Below are positions 1 to 6,728 of a stretch of DNA of 8,357 bases, in pieces. The position numbers and the translations under genes were made by a program. The notes beneath the pieces are model-generated. The model was given only the letters and a program-made list of their open reading frames with translations. It was not told the DNA's origin and searched no databases. The DNA comes from Dehalococcoidales bacterium (lineage in GTDB: Bacteria; Chloroflexota; Dehalococcoidia; Dehalococcoidales; RBG-16-60-22): positions 1 through 8,357 of the forward strand of contig JAGLTT010000028.1 in NCBI GenBank assembly GCA_023135135.1, written 5' to 3'. Positions within the stretch are counted from its first letter, which is position 1. Every line of letters begins with the position of its first letter.

Positions 1-9
1 TGCTACAAT
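1..9 (+). promoter_or_regulatory. Extended -10 promoter element of the cupin gene, cut by the window edge
   Basis: TGC followed by TACAAT reads as an extended -10 element (TGn plus a 5-of-6 match to TATAAT). It would place transcription start near position 16, giving a leader of about 29 nt before the cupin start. Any -35 box lies outside the window, so the call rests on one hexamer and its position. Confidence 0.35.
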
Positions 10-44
10 ATCGTAACACTGAGCAAATTCTGGAGGTAATGAAA

Positions 45-497
45 ATGGCCGAAAGAAAATATGAGAAATATATCCTGACCGACTTAAAACTCCCTCAAGG
101 GGCACGGGAATGGGACGAAGAGAACCAATATGACGAAAGGGCAACTCGTATATTGTGGCTGGAAGATGAGATATTAAAGGGTGCTTTTAGTGTAATTTGC
201 TCCTGGTACTGGAAAGCCACCGAAAAGGAAGGTTCCCCGTCTCATGTGCATGATTTTGATGAGGTCGTCGGCTTCCTCGGCAGTGACCCTCAAAACCCTC
301 ATGATTTGGGCGGCGAAGTAGAGTTCTGGCTGGAAGACGAGAAATATATGCTCACCAAAAGCTGCCTTATCTACGCACCCAAGGGACTGAGACACTGTCC
401 GTTGCGGGTAACTAGGGTTGACCGGCCCTTTATGTTTCTCGCCATTTCACTGACCGCTAAGTATGTCAAAGACGGCATTGTCTGGGCTTCATCCTGA
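45..497 (+). CDS. Small single-domain cupin protein with complete metal-ligand set
   Basis: The gene encodes a 150-residue cytosolic protein with both cupin motifs. Counting from ATG 45, motif 1 is H67-x-H69-x3-E73 (HVHDFDE) and motif 2 is P112-x4-H117 (PKGLRH). All four usual metal ligands are therefore present. The protein has no signal peptide or membrane segment and is unusually rich in acidic and aromatic residues. I prefer ATG 45 over ATG 39 because the strong GGAGGT at 32-37 lies 7 nt from ATG 45 but only 1 nt from ATG 39; the choice adds or removes two residues. Cupins range from dioxygenases and isomerases to ligand sensors, and nothing here fixes the substrate. A promoter-like element precedes it and a 90-nt gap separates it from ftsY, so it is probably its own transcription unit. 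The fold is fairly certain and the function unknown. Confidence 0.82.
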   Translation: MAERKYEKYILTDLKLPQGAREWDEENQYDERATRILWLEDEILKGAFSVICSWYWKATEKEGSPSHVHDFDEVVGFLGSDPQNPHDLGGEVEFWLEDEKYMLTKSCLIYAPKGLRHCPLRVTRVDRPFMFLAISLTAKYVKDGIVWASS

Positions 498-504
498 GCT
501 TAAG

Positions 505-530
505 CCTTTAACCTCCCCCGCCCCACCCCT
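505..530 (+). terminator. C-rich, G-poor tract after the cupin gene; possible Rho-loading site
   Basis: Seventeen of 26 bases are C and only one is G, beginning 8 nt after the cupin stop codon. Such unstructured C-rich RNA is the typical context for Rho loading, and no intrinsic hairpin with a U-tract is visible between the cupin gene and ftsY. The tract is short for a rut site, so this is a weak inference. Confidence 0.2.
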
Positions 531-535
531 GAGAC

Positions 536-565
536 TTTCCATTCATATAGTAAGTACCCTATACT
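536..565 (+). promoter_or_regulatory. Candidate promoter for ftsY-lgt
   Basis: TTTCCA (536-541, 4 of 6 to TTGACA) and TATACT (560-565, 5 of 6 to TATAAT) are separated by 18 nt. Transcription would start near 572, giving a very short leader that still includes the Shine-Dalgarno sequence at 576-582. It is the only reasonable promoter in the 90-nt gap, but the -35 match is poor. Confidence 0.3.
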
Positions 566-578
566 ATAAACAGGGGGT

Positions 579-590
579 GAGGTAGAAATA
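579..590 (+). promoter_or_regulatory. Ribosome binding site and ATA start codon of ftsY
   Basis: GAGG (579-582), inside the purine-rich run GGGGGTGAGG, lies 5 nt before ATA at 588-590. The frame is open from the TAA at 567-569 through to ATG 645, and the codons between contain no ATG, GTG or TTG. ATG 645 itself has no upstream Shine-Dalgarno match. Together these point to initiation at the ATA. Confidence 0.55.
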
Positions 591-1484
591 AATATCTTCC
601 GGAAAGCATTAAAGCGCACCCACGATACCTGGTTCGGCCGGGCCATGGACCTGTTCGACCGTCAAACCATTGACGATGATGTCTGGGATGAGCTTGAGGA
701 ACTGCTTATCTCGGCGGATGTGGGCGTCAGCACCACGGAAAAACTTATCGGCGAAGTAAAACAGCGCGCCGCCGAGGAAAAGCTGGACGGCTCCCAGGTA
801 GGCGCCGCCCTGAAAGCGGCGATGGTCAGGATTCTCAGTGTTCCGCCCGGTGAAAAAAGCGGCGAAGTTACGCCGCCTGAGGTCTATCTGGTCGTCGGCG
901 TTAACGGCAGCGGCAAGACCACGTCCATCGCCAAGCTTGCCTTTAAGATGAAGAAAGAGGGTAAGAGTGTGCTTATAGCTGCCGCCGATACCTTCCGGGC
1001 GGCCGCCATCGACCAGCTTAAAATACAGGGCGAAAGGGTGGGAGTGGATGTCGTCGCGCATCAGCCGGGGGCCGACCCCGGGGCGGTCGTCTATGATACT
1101 CTACAGGCGGCGAAAAGCCGGCAGGTTGATATTGTGATTATCGATACGGCGGGCCGACTTCACACCAAGTATAATCTCATGGAGGAGCTTAAGAAAGTCC
1201 GGCGCGTGGCCGCCAAGGCTGATGCCACCGCCCCGCACGAGGTGATTCTGGTGCTGGATGCCACTACCGGACAGAACGGACTGACCCAGGCCAGGTATTT
1301 CACGGAAGCGGTCGGGGTCACCGGCATCTTCCTGGCCAAACTCGACGGCACGGCCAGGGGAGGTATTGTACTGGCCATCTGTGATGAGTTGAAAGTCCCC
1401 ATCCAATTAATCGGCGTTGGCGAGGGACTGGAAGATATGGTAACCTTTAATGCCGAAGACTTCGTCGAAGCTTTATGCTCATGA
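588..1484 (+). CDS. ftsY: Signal recognition particle receptor FtsY
   Basis: FtsY is the membrane-associated SRP receptor GTPase. It pairs with Ffh to deliver ribosomes translating membrane proteins to the Sec translocon. Counting from ATA 588 (298 aa), the four-helix N domain covers roughly residues 1-90 and the GTPase G domain the rest. Motifs are G1 GVNGSGKTT (104-112), G2 DTFRAAAIDQL (134-144), G3 DTAGR (186-190), the SRP-GTPase motif DATTGQN (224-230), G4 AKLD (250-253; TKLD is more usual) and the closing GVGEGLEDM (276-284). There is no long acidic A domain, which is normal for short FtsY proteins. The start is unusual: the conserved N-terminal helix (NIFRKALKRTHDTWFGRAMD) is encoded upstream of the first ATG at 645, and the only plausible start is ATA 588. 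lgt follows after 15 nt, so they are probably cotranscribed. Identity is secure and the exact start less so. Confidence 0.95.
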   Translation: MNIFRKALKRTHDTWFGRAMDLFDRQTIDDDVWDELEELLISADVGVSTTEKLIGEVKQRAAEEKLDGSQVGAALKAAMVRILSVPPGEKSGEVTPPEVYLVVGVNGSGKTTSIAKLAFKMKKEGKSVLIAAADTFRAAAIDQLKIQGERVGVDVVAHQPGADPGAVVYDTLQAAKSRQVDIVIIDTAGRLHTKYNLMEELKKVRRVAAKADATAPHEVILVLDATTGQNGLTQARYFTEAVGVTGIFLAKLDGTARGGIVLAICDELKVPIQLIGVGEGLEDMVTFNAEDFVEALCS

Positions 1485-1499
1485 TGTTCCGGAGTCGAT

Positions 1500-2345
1500 A
1501 TGATTTATAACGATGTAAGCCCCATAGCCTTTACCATCGGGTCCGTCAGCGTGGCCTGGTACGGCATTATGGTAGCCCTGGCGGTGCTGACACTGGTCGT
1601 GTGGGCGCTGTGGGCGGTTAAGAAAGGCGCCAGGGTTTCCTACGATACGGTTGTCAGCGCGGCTATCGTCGGCATACCCTCCGGCGTGATATTTTCCCGG
1701 GTGCTCCATGTTATCGACTTCTGGGACTATTTTATGGAGCACCCCGGACAGATAATCGGCGGGTCGGGGTTGTCCATTTACGGCGCTGTCCTCGGGGCGG
1801 CACTGGGTGTCTGGATTTACAGTCGGTTCAGGAGAATGTCCTTCGGTTATTTTGCCGACATGCTGGCCCCCGGCATTATACTGGCGCAGGCCATCGGACG
1901 GGTGGGCTGCACTCTAAACGGCTGCTGCTTCGGCACCGAGACGGATATCTTCTGTGCCATGATTTACACTAACCCTGACAGCCTTGGCCCGCTCGGCATA
2001 CCCGTGCACCCCACGCAGGTTTACGAGATAATCTATAACCTGATTCTCTTCGGCGTCCTTCTTTCGCTGAGGAATCGGTTCCGCCCCGACGGCTCGTTAT
2101 TCCTGATTTATCTCACCCTGTATTCCGTGTGGCGACTCGGCATCGACTTTATCCGTGACGGCACATTTTTCATAGGTAATTTCCACTCCTCGTGGCCTTC
2201 CGGCGTTGATTTTATTCAGAATCACTTACCCTGGCTTTACAAACTGCACGAGGCACAGTGGATAGCCATTGTCGTTTTAATAATCACTATCACATTGATG
2301 GGAATGCGGACGCGGTGGGTGAAGAAGGGTGAATTAGACAGTTAG
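1500..2345 (+). CDS. lgt: Prolipoprotein diacylglyceryl transferase, variant signature
   Basis: Lgt moves diacylglycerol from phosphatidylglycerol to the lipobox cysteine of prolipoproteins, the first step of lipoprotein maturation in the cytoplasmic membrane. The 281-residue product is a multi-pass membrane protein of usual length, with hydrophobic segments near residues 15-40, 50-68, 92-107, 120-135, 175-190, 200-212 and 252-268. Family landmarks are GLSIYG (90-95), GRVGCTLNGCCFG (133-145), HPTQVYE (170-176) and WRLGIDFIRDG (211-221). R134 and R212 correspond to the essential E. coli R143 and R239. The positions aligned to E. coli H103, N146, E151 and E243 are Y94, C137, C142 and D216, a cysteine-containing variant I recall from other Lgt-family proteins. 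GGAG at 1491-1494 lies 5 nt before ATG 1500, and ftsY ends 15 nt upstream, indicating an operon. Its stop overlaps that of convergent recJ. Confidence 0.9.
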   Translation: MIYNDVSPIAFTIGSVSVAWYGIMVALAVLTLVVWALWAVKKGARVSYDTVVSAAIVGIPSGVIFSRVLHVIDFWDYFMEHPGQIIGGSGLSIYGAVLGAALGVWIYSRFRRMSFGYFADMLAPGIILAQAIGRVGCTLNGCCFGTETDIFCAMIYTNPDSLGPLGIPVHPTQVYEIIYNLILFGVLLSLRNRFRPDGSLFLIYLTLYSVWRLGIDFIRDGTFFIGNFHSSWPSGVDFIQNHLPWLYKLHEAQWIAIVVLIITITLMGMRTRWVKKGELDS

Positions 2346-4024
2346 CTACTCGACTTAAAATCCAGTATATTCAGCCTTAACTGCTTTTTACCGCCCCAGT
2401 TATCTATCTCCAGGTTGTAGACAATATCCAGTCGTGACGACGCTTCCGCGGTATGATTGGCCAGTCGGAAAGCCACCCCGTCCCAGACCGTGCCCCCCTG
2501 CCTCAGCTTCATCCTGAGGTGTTCGCCGGTGTTGCCCATGGTGCGCCGTTCGAGCACTTCCACCCCCTTGCTCAAAAAAATAGGCACCGGGTTGCCGATG
2601 CCGAAGGGCGCCAGTAGCTGTGTCGTCTCGTAGGTATCCCCGCCGAGTTCGGGCAGGGTAACCAGAGCGTCGATATTCAGGTGGGGATGGAGTTCCACTC
2701 CTTCCAGCTCCTCGGCGACCAGTTGCGAGAGTTCTTCTTCAAGCTGTGGCAAATTCCTGGTCGGCAGGGTAAATCCGGCGGCGGCGGCGTGCCCGCCGTA
2801 GCGCGAGAAAAGGTGGCTGAACTTGGTCAGGGCGGCGATGATATTAAACTCCGGGATGCTGCGGCAACTGGCATGGCTGATTTTGTCCGCGGTGTGTATC
2901 ACCACGGCCGGATGATAGAACTCCTCGGTGAGTCGACTCGCCACCAGACCGGCGATGCCCATGGGGTACTCTTTATCGGCAGTAAGCAGCAGCGGAGGCA
3001 ATCCCCGGGTGATGACCTGCTCTCTGGCCCTGGCCAGCGTCGCCGTGGTCAGTCTCTGCCGTTCCCGGTTTGTCTTAGCCAGCCATACCGCCAGTTCCTG
3101 CGCTTCCTGCGGCGACTCGGTTATAAGTAAATTGTAGCCGGTCAGGCCGTCGGCCAGTCTGCCGGCGGCATTTAAACAGGGGCCGATGACCCAGGAAATA
3201 CTGTCTGCATCGAGACTACCCGCCTCAAGTCGGGTCTGGTTCATCAGCTCTCTAATGCCGAGTCGCGGATTGGCATTCATTTGTTTCAGGCCTTCAATTA
3301 TAAGGTAGCGGTTTTCAGCTAGCGGCGGCGACATGTCGGCGATGGTGCCGATGGCCACCAGGTCGATAACCTTTTCTAACAGCTCCTCTTTACCGAGGTT
3401 CCGGTACAGCGCCTGGAGTAATTTAAAAGCCACCCCCACGCCTGCCAGCTGCGTGAACGGGTAGGCCGAACCTTCCAGCTTGGGGTCGATGACGGCTATG
3501 GCCTCCGGGACTTCGTCGAGGGGATTGTGATGGTCGGTGATGATGATATCCAGCCCCATCTTCATCGCTTTTTCCACCTCGGCCACGTCGGTAACGCCGC
3601 AGTCGACGGTGATAACCAGGCCCACACCCTGCTCGTAAAGTCGATTGAGTACGGCGGTCGTCAGCCCGTGTCCTTCCGTCTGGCGGTGGGGTATATAGGG
3701 AACAGCCTTACCACCGATGAACGATAAGCCCTGCACAAGGACTGCGGTGGCAGTGATACCGTCGGCATCGAAGTCTCCGTAGATACCGATGGTCTCCCCG
3801 GAAAGCAGGGCCTGGTTGACTCTGGATATCCCTTTTTCCATGCCGGTAAGCAGGTAGGGGTCGCTCAAGAGACTCTCGTCGCTGGCTAGGAACGACTTGA
3901 AGTCCTCCGGCCGGGAGATGCCGCGATTATAGAGAAGCTGTACTAATAGCGGGGGAAAGCCTGAGTCGCTGACCATCTGTTGGTCGGTTACGGGTGGCAG
4001 CAGATTCCAGCGACTATGGCTCAA
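2342..4024 (-). CDS. recJ: Single-stranded-DNA-specific exonuclease RecJ
   Basis: RecJ is a cytosolic 5'-to-3' single-strand DNA exonuclease of the DHH phosphoesterase superfamily, acting in recombination, mismatch and base-excision repair. The 560-residue product is full length. The DHH domain carries DFDADG (84-89), PHRQTEGHGL (112-121), DCGVTD (141-146) and DHH (164-166), which supply the manganese ligands. VAIGTIADM (223-231) and GPCLNAAGRL (281-290) follow. The DHHA1 domain has SCRS (387-390) and GGHAAAAGF (410-418). The last 110 or so residues, starting near APFGIGNPVPIF, match the RecJ OB-fold region. The start is TTG at 4024-4022. GAGG at 4035-4032, inside the end of fabF, lies 7 nt upstream, and an in-frame stop at 4036-4034 rules out a longer form. 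fabF ends only 2 nt before the start, so translation is probably coupled. The 3' end overlaps the lgt stop by 4 bp. Confidence 0.95.
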   Translation of the reverse strand: MSHSRWNLLPPVTDQQMVSDSGFPPLLVQLLYNRGISRPEDFKSFLASDESLLSDPYLLTGMEKGISRVNQALLSGETIGIYGDFDADGITATAVLVQGLSFIGGKAVPYIPHRQTEGHGLTTAVLNRLYEQGVGLVITVDCGVTDVAEVEKAMKMGLDIIITDHHNPLDEVPEAIAVIDPKLEGSAYPFTQLAGVGVAFKLLQALYRNLGKEELLEKVIDLVAIGTIADMSPPLAENRYLIIEGLKQMNANPRLGIRELMNQTRLEAGSLDADSISWVIGPCLNAAGRLADGLTGYNLLITESPQEAQELAVWLAKTNRERQRLTTATLARAREQVITRGLPPLLLTADKEYPMGIAGLVASRLTEEFYHPAVVIHTADKISHASCRSIPEFNIIAALTKFSHLFSRYGGHAAAAGFTLPTRNLPQLEEELSQLVAEELEGVELHPHLNIDALVTLPELGGDTYETTQLLAPFGIGNPVPIFLSKGVEVLERRTMGNTGEHLRMKLRQGGTVWDGVAFRLANHTAEASSRLDIVYNLEIDNWGGKKQLRLNILDFKSSS

Positions 4025-4026
4025 AC

Positions 4027-5280
4027 TTATGCCTCAACGTATCTCCGTAAAATAAGTACCGAATTGTGCCCGCCGAATCCGAAGGAGTTGGTCAGTACCG
4101 TGTTAAGCTCGGCCTTGCGGGCGACATTGGGCACATAATCCAGGTCGCATTCGGGGTCGGGGTTTTCGTAGTTTATCGTCGGCGGGATAACCCCGTTTAT
4201 AATCGCCATAATACAGAAAGCCGGTTCGATAGCGCCGGCACAACCGATAAGGTGACCGGTCATCGACTTGGTGGAACTGATGGGCACCTTGCGGGCGTGC
4301 TCGCCGAAGGCTGCCTTGATTGCTTTTGTCTCCATGGCGTCATTCAGCGGGGTGGAGGTGCCGTGAGCGTTGATATAATCGATTTCTTCCGGCTTAACCC
4401 CGCTCCTTTTCATGGCCATTTGCATGGCTCTGACGGCTCCCTCACCGTTTTCCAGTGGCTGCGTGATGTGAAACGAGTCGGCGGTAGCCCCATAGCCTAT
4501 GATTTCCGCCATGATAGTAGCGCCCCGGTTCAGGGCATGTTCCTCGCTTTCCAGTATGAGTACGACAGCCCCTTCGCTGACAATAAAGCCGTCACGGTCT
4601 TTATCGAAAGGACGGGAGGCCTTTTGCGGTGCATCGTTCCTGGTGGAGAGCGCTTTCAGGGAACTGAAGGCGGTAATGCCCAGAGGGTTGATAATCGACT
4701 CGGCGCCACCGGCAATCATTACCTGGGCATCGCCGTGCTTGATGAACTCGTAGCCAGCGCCGATAGCGTCGGAGCCGCTGGAGCAGGCGGAAGTATGACA
4801 CATGTTGGGGCCTTTTACCTCCAGCGCAATCGATATCTGGGCGGCGGCGATATCCGCAATCATCATCGGCGCCAGGAACGGACTGACTCTATCCGGCCCT
4901 TTTTCCACAAGGACCTTGGCCTGTTCGAATAGCGTGGTCAGGCCGCCGATACCGCTGCCGACAAACACGCCGATTTCGTCCTGGTTTCTGTTATCGATTT
5001 GCAGGTTGGAATTCTGTACTGCCTGGTATCCGGCAGCCACCGCCAGCTGGGCAAAGCGGTCCATGCGGCGGACGTTCTTGCGGTCGATGTAATCGGTGGG
5101 CTCGAATCCCTTGACCTCGCCGGCGAATTTAACCTCCATATCCGAGGCGTCAAACAGGGTAATATTATCAATGCCGGATTTACCGGCGATGAGATTGTCC
5201 CACGTAGCGGCCATATCCAGGCCGAGCGGGGTCAGAGCCCCGATACCAGTAACTACAACTCTATTAACTTGACTGTTAAT
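4027..5280 (-). CDS. fabF: Beta-ketoacyl-ACP synthase II FabF, with probable ATT start
   Basis: FabF condenses malonyl-ACP with acyl-ACP in the elongation step of type II fatty acid synthesis in the cytosol. From ATT 5280 the product has 417 residues, normal for the family. The catalytic residues are all present: nucleophile C166 in TSACSSG, H306 in NAHGTSTPLND, K338 in STKSMTGH, and H343, each exactly three positions after its E. coli counterpart (C163, H303, K335, H340). The C-terminal NSFGFGGHN loop is also present. The first ATG (5214) would remove RVVVTGIGALTPLG, the first strand of the thiolase fold, so the gene must begin further upstream. No ATG, GTG or TTG occurs between the stop at 5319-5317 and 5214, and AGGAGG lies 8 nt before ATT 5280. 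recJ follows after 2 nt. No acpP, fabD or fabG is adjacent, so this copy stands apart from a fab cluster in this window. Confidence 0.95.
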   Translation of the reverse strand: MNSQVNRVVVTGIGALTPLGLDMAATWDNLIAGKSGIDNITLFDASDMEVKFAGEVKGFEPTDYIDRKNVRRMDRFAQLAVAAGYQAVQNSNLQIDNRNQDEIGVFVGSGIGGLTTLFEQAKVLVEKGPDRVSPFLAPMMIADIAAAQISIALEVKGPNMCHTSACSSGSDAIGAGYEFIKHGDAQVMIAGGAESIINPLGITAFSSLKALSTRNDAPQKASRPFDKDRDGFIVSEGAVVLILESEEHALNRGATIMAEIIGYGATADSFHITQPLENGEGAVRAMQMAMKRSGVKPEEIDYINAHGTSTPLNDAMETKAIKAAFGEHARKVPISSTKSMTGHLIGCAGAIEPAFCIMAIINGVIPPTINYENPDPECDLDYVPNVARKAELNTVLTNSFGFGGHNSVLILRRYVEA

Positions 5281-5294
5281 TGTAGTAACCTCCT
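5278..5294 (-). promoter_or_regulatory. Strong ribosome binding site with ATT start codon of fabF
   Basis: On the minus strand AGGAGG (5294-5289) is a perfect anti-16S match, followed by an 8-nt spacer and ATT (5280-5278). No canonical start codon is in frame anywhere near it. ATG 5214 lies about 75 nt from this site and has no Shine-Dalgarno of its own. The arrangement supports either a real ATT start or a mutated or miscalled ATG. Confidence 0.65.
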
Positions 5295-5342
5295 TGTTGT
5301 TTACAGTAAATAGGGACTAAATCCTACGGTGGAATTTAAGTT

Positions 5343-5371
5343 ATTCTTACATATTTTGAGGTTATTTTCAA
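5343..5371 (-). promoter_or_regulatory. Candidate promoter for fabF-recJ
   Basis: On the minus strand TTGAAA (5371-5366, 5 of 6 to TTGACA) and AAGAAT (5348-5343, 4 of 6) are 17 nt apart, with TG one base upstream of the -10 as in extended -10 promoters. Transcription would start near 5336, giving a leader of about 56 nt before the AGGAGG site region and ATT start. Confidence 0.4.
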
Positions 5372-5380
5372 GTCCGGACT
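5371..5380. promoter_or_regulatory. Perfect 10-bp palindrome between divergent promoters, possible operator
   Basis: AGTCCGGACT is its own reverse complement. It lies between the -35 boxes of the divergent fabF and mtaB promoters, touching the fabF box. A dimeric regulator bound here could affect both promoters. The binding protein is unknown, and a 10-bp palindrome alone is modest evidence. Confidence 0.35.
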
Positions 5381-5385
5381 CTTTT

Positions 5386-5415
5386 TTGACCCCGTGGGAA
5401 CGGTAACAGTATAAT
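5386..5415 (+). promoter_or_regulatory. Sigma-A-type promoter for mtaB
   Basis: TTGACC (5386-5391, 5 of 6) and a perfect TATAAT (5410-5415) are 18 nt apart. Transcription would start near 5422, leaving about 30 nt of leader before ATG 5452. This is the clearest promoter in the window. Confidence 0.65.
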
Positions 5416-5451
5416 ATCTTACACTATTATTGAATACTGAAAGTACAGTAA

Positions 5452-6711
5452 ATGACTAAGAGAACGGAAAGACCCAGAGTGGCCCTGGACAGCCTGGGCT
5501 GCAAACTGAACCAGGCGGAGATACAGTCCCTGTCCCGCCAGCTGGCCGAAGCCGGCTATACGCTGGTGGCACCAACGGATAAGGCCGATATCTATATCCT
5601 CAATACCTGCACGGTGACGCATGTTGCCGACCGTAAGTCGCGCCACCTGCTGCGCCTCGCCCGCCGCCGGAACCCGGCTGTACGGCTGGTGGCCATCGGC
5701 TGCTATGCCGAACGGTCGCCTAATGAACTCGCCGGGATTGAGGGAGTCGAACTCGTCCTGGGCAACGACCGGAAATGGAATATCCTGGAATTGCTGGGCG
5801 ATTCCGGCGGCCCGGGTAAGCAAACGGCCATAGTCCCGGGTGAAAAAAGCCGCCGTACCCGTGCTTTTGTCAAGATACAGGATGGTTGCCGCAGCTTCTG
5901 CGCCTACTGTATCGTACCCCTGGTGAGGAGCCGGCTGGAAAGCGTGCCGGTAGAAAAGGTGACGGCTACGGTCGGGGAGCTGGCGGCGACCGGCTGTCAG
6001 GAAGTGGTATTGACCGGCACGGAAATCGGTACTTATAACCGCAACGAGGTCAACCTTAAAGGGCTTCTGGAGCGGGTACTATCGGAGACGTCTGTCGCCC
6101 GGCTGAGGCTCTCCTCCCTCCAGCCCCCGGAAATTTCCTCCGAGCTTATCGGACTGTGGCGCGATTCGCGACTGTGCCCGCATTTTCACCTGTCTCTCCA
6201 GAGCGGCAGCGATGCCGTCCTCAAGCGTATGAAGCGGCGTTACACTTCTGCCGACTACCGGCGCGTGGTCTCTCTTATTCGAGACTCAGTGCCGGACGCG
6301 GCGGTTACCACCGATGTCATCGTCGGCTTCCCCGCTGAGACCGATGCTGAATTTCAGGAAACTCTGGACTTCTGCCGGGAGATGCGGTTCGCCCGTATTC
6401 ACGTTTTTCCTTACTCGCCGCGCCCCGGCACCGCGGCGGCGACTATGCCCCGGCAGGTATCTGAAAAAGAGAAGCAGCAACGCAGCCAGCAGACGCTTGC
6501 CCTGGCTAAAGAGAGCGTACAGAACTTTCAGCAGCAATTTCTGGATAAATCTCTGGAAGTACTGTGGGAGCAGAAAGCCGGGGGGGTCTGGTCCGGCCTG
6601 ACGGGCAACTATATCAAGGTCTACACCAGGAGCAGCGAAAATCTGACCAACCGACTTTTACCTGTGAAGCTTGTAAAGCTTTACCGGGACGGGGTGTGGG
6701 GGGAGGTATAA
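5452..6711 (+). CDS. mtaB: tRNA (t6A37) C2-methylthiotransferase MtaB
   Basis: MtaB is a radical-SAM enzyme that adds a methylthio group to t6A37 in ANN-decoding tRNAs, giving ms2t6A and improving decoding accuracy. The 419-residue product has the three methylthiotransferase domains. The N-terminal UPF0004 domain carries C17 (LGCKLNQAE), C53 (NTCTVT) and C84 (GCYAE), ligands of the auxiliary iron-sulfur cluster. The radical-SAM core has C146-x3-C150-x2-C153 (DGCRSFCAYC). A TRAM-like RNA-binding region spans roughly residues 355-419. GCKLNQ instead of GCQMN, and FPYSPRPGTAA, favour MtaB over MiaB or RimO. ATG 5452 directly follows an in-frame TAA (5449-5451), so no longer form is possible, yet the start lacks a clear Shine-Dalgarno sequence. 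It is transcribed from its own strong promoter, divergently from fabF, and converges with the downstream unit after 17 nt. Confidence 0.92.
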   Translation: MTKRTERPRVALDSLGCKLNQAEIQSLSRQLAEAGYTLVAPTDKADIYILNTCTVTHVADRKSRHLLRLARRRNPAVRLVAIGCYAERSPNELAGIEGVELVLGNDRKWNILELLGDSGGPGKQTAIVPGEKSRRTRAFVKIQDGCRSFCAYCIVPLVRSRLESVPVEKVTATVGELAATGCQEVVLTGTEIGTYNRNEVNLKGLLERVLSETSVARLRLSSLQPPEISSELIGLWRDSRLCPHFHLSLQSGSDAVLKRMKRRYTSADYRRVVSLIRDSVPDAAVTTDVIVGFPAETDAEFQETLDFCREMRFARIHVFPYSPRPGTAAATMPRQVSEKEKQQRSQQTLALAKESVQNFQQQFLDKSLEVLWEQKAGGVWSGLTGNYIKVYTRSSENLTNRLLPVKLVKLYRDGVWGEV

Positions 6712-6728
6712 TTTCTATTGTCCGGCCC

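Noticed and set aside
609..1406. Minus-strand open frames opposite ftsY
   Set aside because: They are mirror frames of a clear GTPase gene, with low-complexity composition and no start signals.
4066..4932. Long open frame of 288 codons on the plus strand opposite fabF
   Set aside because: It lies wholly antisense to a fabF with intact catalytic residues, has no recognisable domain and no Shine-Dalgarno. Such mirror frames are expected in GC-rich coding DNA.
5212..5214. ATG as the fabF start
   Set aside because: It would delete the first strand of the thiolase fold and has no Shine-Dalgarno; the conserved sequence continues 22 codons upstream to ATT 5280.
6673..6684. Perfect 12-bp palindrome GTAAAGCTTTAC near the 3' end of mtaB
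   Set aside because: It has no loop to form an RNA hairpin, no T-tract after it, and it lies in TRAM-domain coding sequence; chance is the simplest explanation.
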